Assembly: GCA_024637115.1 (NCBI GenBank)
Contig: JAGXFU010000011.1
Location: 166,800-230,799 of the forward strand
Source: Actinomycetes bacterium
Lineage (GTDB): Bacteria; Actinomycetota; Coriobacteriia; Anaerosomatales; JAGXFU01
Direction of reading: 5' to 3'
DNA: 64,000 bases
Of this stretch, positions 59,540 to 64,000 are shown one piece after another. Both the position numbers and the translations under genes were made by a program. The first letter of the stretch is position 1, and each line of letters begins with the position of its first letter. The notes beneath the pieces are model-generated. The model was not told where the DNA came from. It ran no database searches and worked only from the letters and a program-made list of their open reading frames with translations.

Positions 59540-61216
59540 CTACACGATAACGCGCACGATCTCCTCGACTGAGGTCTGTCCCATGCGCACTTTCTCAAGG
59601 CCATCCTGCCGCAGTGTAAGCATACCTTCCTGAATCGCGACCTGCTTGATCTCCTCGGCAGTTGCCTCGTCGACAGTGAGTCGGCTGATCTCCTCCGAGA
59701 CCATCAAGACCTCGTGCACGCCCATTCGACCGCGGTAGCCAGTGCCCCCGCACTTCTTGCAGCCTTTGGCGCGATAGATGAGTTCGGGCAGGTTGTCCGG
59801 GTCATATCCGGCATCGATCAGGACCTGCGGTTTGGGTCGGTACTCCTCTTTACAGTCCGTGCAGAGCTTGCGAGCGAGACGCTGCGCAAGAATGCAGTCG
59901 ACTGCCGAGGAAACCAGGAACGGTTCGACCCCCATCTCGATGAGTCGCGTAATTGCGCCCGGAGCGTCGTTGGTGTGCAACGTTGAGAGAACCAGGTGAC
60001 CGGTCAAGGCTGATTCAATCGCTATCTGCGCGGTCTCCTGGTCACGAATCTCGCCAACGAGGATCACGTCAGGAGAGCAACGGAGGAATGATCGCAGGGC
60101 CTTGCTAAAAGTGAGTCCGGCGCGCGGGTTGACCTGGCACTGGTTCACCCCCTCAAGCCGGTACTCGACCGGATCCTCGGCGGTGAGGATATGCCGGGAT
60201 GGCAGGTTCAGCACGTTGATCGCCGCATACAGCGACGTGGACTTACCCGAACCAGTCGGGCCGGTCACGAGAATCGCACCGTAGGGCTTAGTGAACGACC
60301 CTTCGAAACGCTCAAGCGATGCCGGGAGGAAGCCCAGATCGGAGAGACGGAGAAGAATCGAATCCTTGCGAAGGATTCGAAGGACTACTCGTTCTCCGTA
60401 GACCGTTGGGAGCGTTGACACGCGGAAATCCAGCATGTGACCCGAAACATTGACCGCACAGTGACCATCCTGAGGTTTTCGCGATTCCGCGATATCCATA
60501 TCAGCCATGATCTTGAAGCGGCTGATCACCGACGCTTGAACCGACTTTGGGGCTGGCGGCATTGCCTCGTGCAACACACCGTCGACTCGGAACCTCACCC
60601 GGAGATCATACTCCTGGGGCTCGATATGGATGTCCGAAGCCCTCTCTGAGACAGCCTTCTGGATGATGTAGTTGACCAGTTTGACGATTGGCGCATCGGA
60701 GGTTACATCAGTCAGTGATGCGAGTTCGTCCTCGTCCACTTCATCGGTACCGATAAACTGATCGCTGTCGGTTTCCTCGGCGACCTTGTAGAACTCGTCG
60801 ATCGCGTTGATGATGTCGTCTTTGGTCGAGATTGCCGGCTGGATCTCATAGCCGGTCATGATTCTCAGGTCATCGAGCGCGAGTACGTTCTGAGGATCAG
60901 CCATGGCTACAACGAGATCGCCCGCTTCATTGATCTCAATGGGCATGAGCGTGTAGCGCTCGGCGAGCTCTTTTGGAACCACCGCGATGGCATTCGGATC
61001 AGGCTTGTACTCCTCGAAATCGATGTACCGGATTCCGATTTGCGCCGCCATCACCGAAAGGATCGCGCCCTGCGTGGCATATCCAAGGTCCACGAGAACA
61101 CGACCAAGCGGACTCCCTGTCGCGTTGTGAACCTCAAGCGCGTCAGTGAGTTGTCGATCAGTGATGATTCCAGCCCGCATAAGGAGCTGGCCAAGTCGCT
61201 GTCCGGCTTCAGCCAC
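59540..61216 (-). CDS. pilB: Pilus assembly ATPase PilB
   Basis: Hexameric ATPase that drives pilus extension. The 558-residue protein has the N-terminal MshEN/T2SSE domain (QRLGQLLMRAGIITDRQL), Walker A GPTGSGKSTS, Walker B VILVGEIRDQET and a C-terminal zinc ribbon with CTDC and CKKCGGTGYRGR. The MshEN domain in related proteins binds cyclic di-GMP; whether this one does cannot be read by eye. Confidence 0.94.
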   Translation of the reverse strand: MAEAGQRLGQLLMRAGIITDRQLTDALEVHNATGSPLGRVLVDLGYATQGAILSVMAAQIGIRYIDFEEYKPDPNAIAVVPKELAERYTLMPIEINEAGDLVVAMADPQNVLALDDLRIMTGYEIQPAISTKDDIINAIDEFYKVAEETDSDQFIGTDEVDEDELASLTDVTSDAPIVKLVNYIIQKAVSERASDIHIEPQEYDLRVRFRVDGVLHEAMPPAPKSVQASVISRFKIMADMDIAESRKPQDGHCAVNVSGHMLDFRVSTLPTVYGERVVLRILRKDSILLRLSDLGFLPASLERFEGSFTKPYGAILVTGPTGSGKSTSLYAAINVLNLPSRHILTAEDPVEYRLEGVNQCQVNPRAGLTFSKALRSFLRCSPDVILVGEIRDQETAQIAIESALTGHLVLSTLHTNDAPGAITRLIEMGVEPFLVSSAVDCILAQRLARKLCTDCKEEYRPKPQVLIDAGYDPDNLPELIYRAKGCKKCGGTGYRGRMGVHEVLMVSEEISRLTVDEATAEEIKQVAIQEGMLTLRQDGLEKVRMGQTSVEEIVRVIV

Positions 61217-61279
61217 GAGTGCATACCTCTATCGACGAGTCGGTAGCGCGTCGTCAGTAACGCGCGCTGCTACGAGATA

Positions 61280-61307
61280 CCCCCATGGTACGACAAAGCC
61301 GTGGGGG
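61280..61307 (-). terminator. Hairpin between the proline-rich protein gene and pilB
   Basis: A 9-base stem (CCCCCACGG with CCATGGGGG on the minus strand, one G-T pair) with a 10-base loop, 12 bases after the stop of the upstream gene. The run after it (TATCTCG) is not T-rich, so attenuation rather than full termination is likely. Confidence 0.45.
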
Positions 61308-61319
61308 CGACACGCACAA

Positions 61320-62543
61320 CTAGCGAGAAGACGTGGCCTGCTTGAGATCATCGAACAAGACACTCGCGATCTTCTGGAACCGATCGTACGTCCGGGTGCC
61401 TGCCTTGACTCCGATACGGTAGTCGCCGAACCACATCTCAATCGGTGCCACCAGGTCGTGCTCGGGAACATCCGCCGGCACCGCACTGGCGGTCACTGCC
61501 CTCTCGGGAGCCTCCGCGACCCTTGGCCGCACCGATTGCTCAACGGTTGGACGAGGGGGAGCAGGTGCCGGCGGAACGGGCTCGGGAGGTGCGATCGCCC
61601 GTGGCCGATCGGTCTGCACGGGCGGTTGCACAGGCATGGTGACGGGTATCGGCGCAGGTGCGGGGGCTGGTGTAGGTGTTGGTGTCGGCACTGGGGTTGG
61701 GGTGGGGGGTGGGATTGGGATTGGGGTGGGGGGGGGGGTGGGAGCGGACGGCTCCGCCACCTCGGCGACCGGACTCGCATCCTGAGCCGTCTCGATCACC
61801 GAAGCATGCTCGCCGACCTGATCCTGCGGTGGCTCGACCGCTGCCTCGACGGATGGCATATCTCGCGCAGCAGCAGGCGCGGCGAGGTCCGGCTCCTGCA
61901 ATGGCGCAGCTTCCTGTGCGGGTATCGAATCGGGCTTGACTGCCTGGGAGTCCAGCACCGAAGCCCGCTCAACCAGAGCGCGCACATCCTGCTCCAACTC
62001 GGCGACGATCTCAGCGATGCGCTGGGATTCTGCTGGGGCAGGCGTAGCCGGAGCCGGGACAGGGACAGCCGGCTCCTGAGAGGCGACCTCGGTGACCGGC
62101 TCCGACGCAGGCGCCGACTCTGCGGCCACCCAATCAGATGTGCCGACGCCAACCCATGCGTCATCAACCACTGATTGCCGAAGAGGTCTTGAAACGGGAT
62201 GAATGAGCAGGGAGTCCTCTGAAATGAGGGAGTCCCAGTAGTCATCAACCCGACTCGTGCGAGGCAATTTGTCGAGTTGCTCCTGGGAAGGCTTCCACTC
62301 CCCTGCCCGTAGAGGTTCATTGATCGCAGCCGTTACTCCGGTTCTCGCATCACCAAAGAGATCAGGTCGCGACTCAGCAACTATTTCAGGCGGTGCCGGC
62401 TTGAGCATCGGCCATTCAGCCAGTGGCTCCTCGCGCGGCAGTGCGCGGCGTCGCCGTGCCCGGATCATCTGCACCACCAATAAGAGCAGAGATATCACAA
62501 GCAGCGAGAATGAGACGGCAAGAATAGTGAGTCGGGAGTCCAT
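61320..62543 (-). CDS. Proline-rich membrane-anchored protein of the pilus locus
   Basis: I do not recognise a family. From the ATG at 62543 (GAGG 7 bases upstream) it has 407 residues: an N-terminal transmembrane helix (LAVSFSLLVISLLLLVVQM), an acidic, Ala/Glu/Pro-rich cytoplasmic stretch, a Pro/Thr/Ala repeat (about 265-330) and a conserved-looking C-terminal end (IEMWFGDYRIGVKAGTRTYDRF). The repeat is coded by C/G-rich DNA with a run of 11 Gs on the plus strand. It lies between a GTPase gene and pilB and may link signal input to the pilus machinery. Confidence 0.75.
   Translation of the reverse strand: MDSRLTILAVSFSLLVISLLLLVVQMIRARRRRALPREEPLAEWPMLKPAPPEIVAESRPDLFGDARTGVTAAINEPLRAGEWKPSQEQLDKLPRTSRVDDYWDSLISEDSLLIHPVSRPLRQSVVDDAWVGVGTSDWVAAESAPASEPVTEVASQEPAVPVPAPATPAPAESQRIAEIVAELEQDVRALVERASVLDSQAVKPDSIPAQEAAPLQEPDLAAPAAARDMPSVEAAVEPPQDQVGEHASVIETAQDASPVAEVAEPSAPTPPPTPIPIPPPTPTPVPTPTPTPAPAPAPIPVTMPVQPPVQTDRPRAIAPPEPVPPAPAPPRPTVEQSVRPRVAEAPERAVTASAVPADVPEHDLVAPIEMWFGDYRIGVKAGTRTYDRFQKIASVLFDDLKQATSSR
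61728..61738. repeat. Run of 11 G residues inside a coding region
   Basis: Homopolymer (11 Cs on the coding strand) within the proline-rich repeat of the membrane protein gene, in a longer G-rich stretch (about 61691-61742) with several GGG to GGGGGG runs. Slipped-strand mispairing would shift the frame and remove about 139 C-terminal residues. A sequencing error in length is also possible. Confidence 0.9.
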
Positions 62544-62547
62544 CACC

Positions 62548-63075
62548 CTACCTCATGCTCTCCAGAATCTCGTATAGAAGACCCAGAAGAACGGCCTTCA
62601 CGGAGTCCTTATCGCGAGCGTCTACCGGCAAAAGGGGTACCACTTCGTCGAGCTCGAGCGACGCACGGAGCTGACGGATGGTTTCGGTATCCTCGGCACC
62701 CACCTTGTTAGCTGCCACAACAAAGGGGACATCCGACATCTCACGGAAGAATGCGATCATCGCCTTGGCATCTGTGAAGGTATCGTCATCCGCCGCATCC
62801 ACCAGAAGAACAAAGCCGAGCATACCTTCGGAGAGCGTTTCCCACATGAAGGAGAAGCGCTCTTGTCCAGGAGTACCGAATAGGTACAGCACAACATCAT
62901 CAGAGACCGTGATGCGTCCAAAATCCATGGCCACCGTTGTTTCGCCGGAACCCTCACCTGAGCCATCTGAGACTTGGCGCTCGGTCGAGAGAACCGTGAT
63001 CTCGCTCACGGCCTTGATGAACGTGGTCTTGCCTGCATTGAATGGTCCGGTGACTACGACTTTCACTGACTGCAT
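62548..63075 (-). CDS. Small Ras-like GTPase (COG2229/MglA type)
   Basis: The ATG at 63075 gives 175 residues beginning right at the GTPase fold. Walker A GPFNAGKTT (about 10-18), the G3-like segment YLFGTPGQERF and a region like G4 reading AANKVGAED are visible. In the last, the usual Asp of NKxD is Gly, so guanine recognition may be altered. Similar GTPases act with roadblock partners in actinobacterial conservons and as MglA, the polarity switch of type IV pilus motility in other bacteria. It sits 4 bases before the proline-rich protein gene. Confidence 0.85.
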   Translation of the reverse strand: MQSVKVVVTGPFNAGKTTFIKAVSEITVLSTERQVSDGSGEGSGETTVAMDFGRITVSDDVVLYLFGTPGQERFSFMWETLSEGMLGFVLLVDAADDDTFTDAKAMIAFFREMSDVPFVVAANKVGAEDTETIRQLRASLELDEVVPLLPVDARDKDSVKAVLLGLLYEILESMR

Positions 63076-63094
63076 CGCGGCGCTCTTTCTTCCA

Positions 63095-64000
63095 TCACAG
63101 GTTCTTGATACCTTCAATAATCTTCATGACCAGCTCCTTGTCCACCGTCTGATCACGATGGAGTTCGAGCGTTGACCCGGGTTCAGGAATACGGTTCACG
63201 CTCGCGGTCGGACGTTTGCTTCCACCAGCCCCGGTCAGTGCACTTAGTTCGTCGCCGAGTCCACCGGAGAGTCCCGTTCCGAACTGATCCCCGCCGATAT
63301 CAGCGAGAAAGACGTCAGTAGAAATCACGCCCTCGGCCGGAGTCGCGCCGATCTCTTCGTCAAAGGCTTCGATCTGGGCTGCCTCGGATTCGTCGCTACG
63401 GTCGAGCGACTCAAGGATATCCGAGAAGTCCGGGGCAGCTGGCTCCGGTTCAGGCACCTCGGTGGTGAATTCTTGGAGATCCTCCGAGGACTGCTCTTCC
63501 TCGACAGTCTCCTGCAGATCCTCAATCACCGGCTCGGCCTCAGGGGAATCCCCCATTGGCTGTGGCTCAAGGCCGAGTTCGATCGCCAATTCCTCAAGCG
63601 CATCCGAAGAATTCAGGGAATCCGTAGCAACCACGTGTGGAGCTGGAGGTGCTATCTCGATGCCGGCGTCCGCATCGGCATCGGCCTGATCATCTGCAAA
63701 CAAATCCACCTCGGGCTCGCCCATTGGCTCAAGCAGGTCGCCGGTGGGTAGCTCTCCGAGCCCCAGAGCCATCAGATCAGCGGCGAGGTCGCCGGTTCTT
63801 GCAGCACCTTCAGACTCCGAGACCTCCTCAGCCTCATATGCCGGAGCTGGCGGCAGGTCTTCTGTCATGCCAAGCGATCCCAGATCGAACGACGAATCCA
63901 TGTCGATCTCCGCAGCGGGCTGAACGTCTGGCCCCGGCTCTGGTGCTGGTTCCAGTTCGGGTTCCGGCTCTGGCTCGGGTTCTGGTGCTGGCTCGGGCTC
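63095..64000 (-). CDS. Acidic protein, partial at the right edge
   Basis: Incomplete: the frame is open to the end of the window, so the N-terminus is missing. An in-frame ATG at 63901 is only internal, because 33 more codons upstream are open and similar in composition (Glu-Pro-Ala repeats). At least 301 residues, very rich in Asp, Glu and Ala, with repeated Glu-Pro segments in the N-terminal part and a more ordered C-terminus (RDQTVDKELVMKIIEGIKNL). It lies 19 bases before the GTPase gene and may be its partner or a scaffold. No known family recognised. Confidence 0.7.
   Translation of the reverse strand, partial: EPEPAPEPEPEPEPELEPAPEPGPDVQPAAEIDMDSSFDLGSLGMTEDLPPAPAYEAEEVSESEGAARTGDLAADLMALGLGELPTGDLLEPMGEPEVDLFADDQADADADAGIEIAPPAPHVVATDSLNSSDALEELAIELGLEPQPMGDSPEAEPVIEDLQETVEEEQSSEDLQEFTTEVPEPEPAAPDFSDILESLDRSDESEAAQIEAFDEEIGATPAEGVISTDVFLADIGGDQFGTGLSGGLGDELSALTGAGGSKRPTASVNRIPEPGSTLELHRDQTVDKELVMKIIEGIKNL

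Noticed and set aside
63095..63901. Complete gene starting at the ATG at 63901
   Set aside because: The frame is open to the window edge with the same Glu/Pro-rich composition, so this ATG is probably internal and the gene is partial.

Overview
The window is 64 kb of dense, mostly minus-strand bacterial chromosome of moderately high GC. The gene content and order suggest an actinobacterium. Next to pyrG lies the conserved run tlyA - nadK - recN - steA - mctB, which is typical of Actinomycetota. The type IV pilus locus and the Bmp-type nucleoside transporter point towards the Coriobacteriia side of the phylum; that placement is inferred from gene order and was not tested. MurE carries the DNPR motif expected for meso-diaminopimelate peptidoglycan. 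There is no PilQ secretin, as expected for a cell without an outer membrane. I found no tRNA, rRNA, CRISPR array, insertion sequence or prophage.

Layout by coordinate. (1) 14-12798, minus: division and cell-wall (dcw) operon mraZ-rsmH-ftsL-ftsI-murE-murF-mraY-murD-ftsW-murG-murC, headed by MraZ-box repeats. (2) 12.8-14.8 kb: control region, a 43-residue membrane protein, a DUF4349 lipoprotein and two small convergent membrane-protein genes. (3) 14.8-19.6 kb, minus: BmpA-type nucleoside ABC importer (lipoprotein, ATPase, two permeases). (4) 19.7-25.9 kb, minus: xerD, ald, a DUF3866 protein, an M20 peptidase, pyrG. (5) 26-31.9 kb: an envelope block of a WecA/MraY-like transferase and a large AlkP-like membrane protein (minus), diverging from murJ and a family 2 glycosyltransferase (plus). 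(6) 31.9-48.7 kb, minus: mctB, steA, recN, nadK, tlyA, dxs, xseB, nusB, an Asp23 protein, accC, a carboxyltransferase-BCCP fusion, efp, pepP and the shikimate genes aroQ-aroB-aroK-aroC. (7) 48.8-64 kb, minus: type IV pilus locus with pilB, pilT, pilC, pilA, the prepilin peptidase, three minor-pilin-like genes, pilM-N-O and a PilP-position protein. It is preceded by a proline-rich membrane protein, a small GTPase and an acidic protein that runs off the right edge.

How the parts fit: regions 1 and 5 supply lipid II synthesis (MurC-G, MraY), its export (MurJ) and septal polymerisation (FtsW/FtsI). Region 7 builds and powers a retractable pilus; its neighbouring GTPase could be a polarity or motility switch. 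Region 6 joins central carbon, isoprenoid and aromatic metabolism to translation and repair functions.

The observations most worth checking are: repeat tracts that could vary pilus-locus genes ((CTA)5-ATA-(CTA)5 upstream of pilM and an 11-G run inside the proline-rich protein gene); a murJ start that looks like a non-canonical ATC codon; the carboxyltransferase-BCCP fusion; a promoter placement that would make xerD leaderless; and the AlkP-like/GT/MurJ envelope block. Start codons were re-chosen from Shine-Dalgarno sequences and family N-termini, and differ from the longest ORF in many genes.
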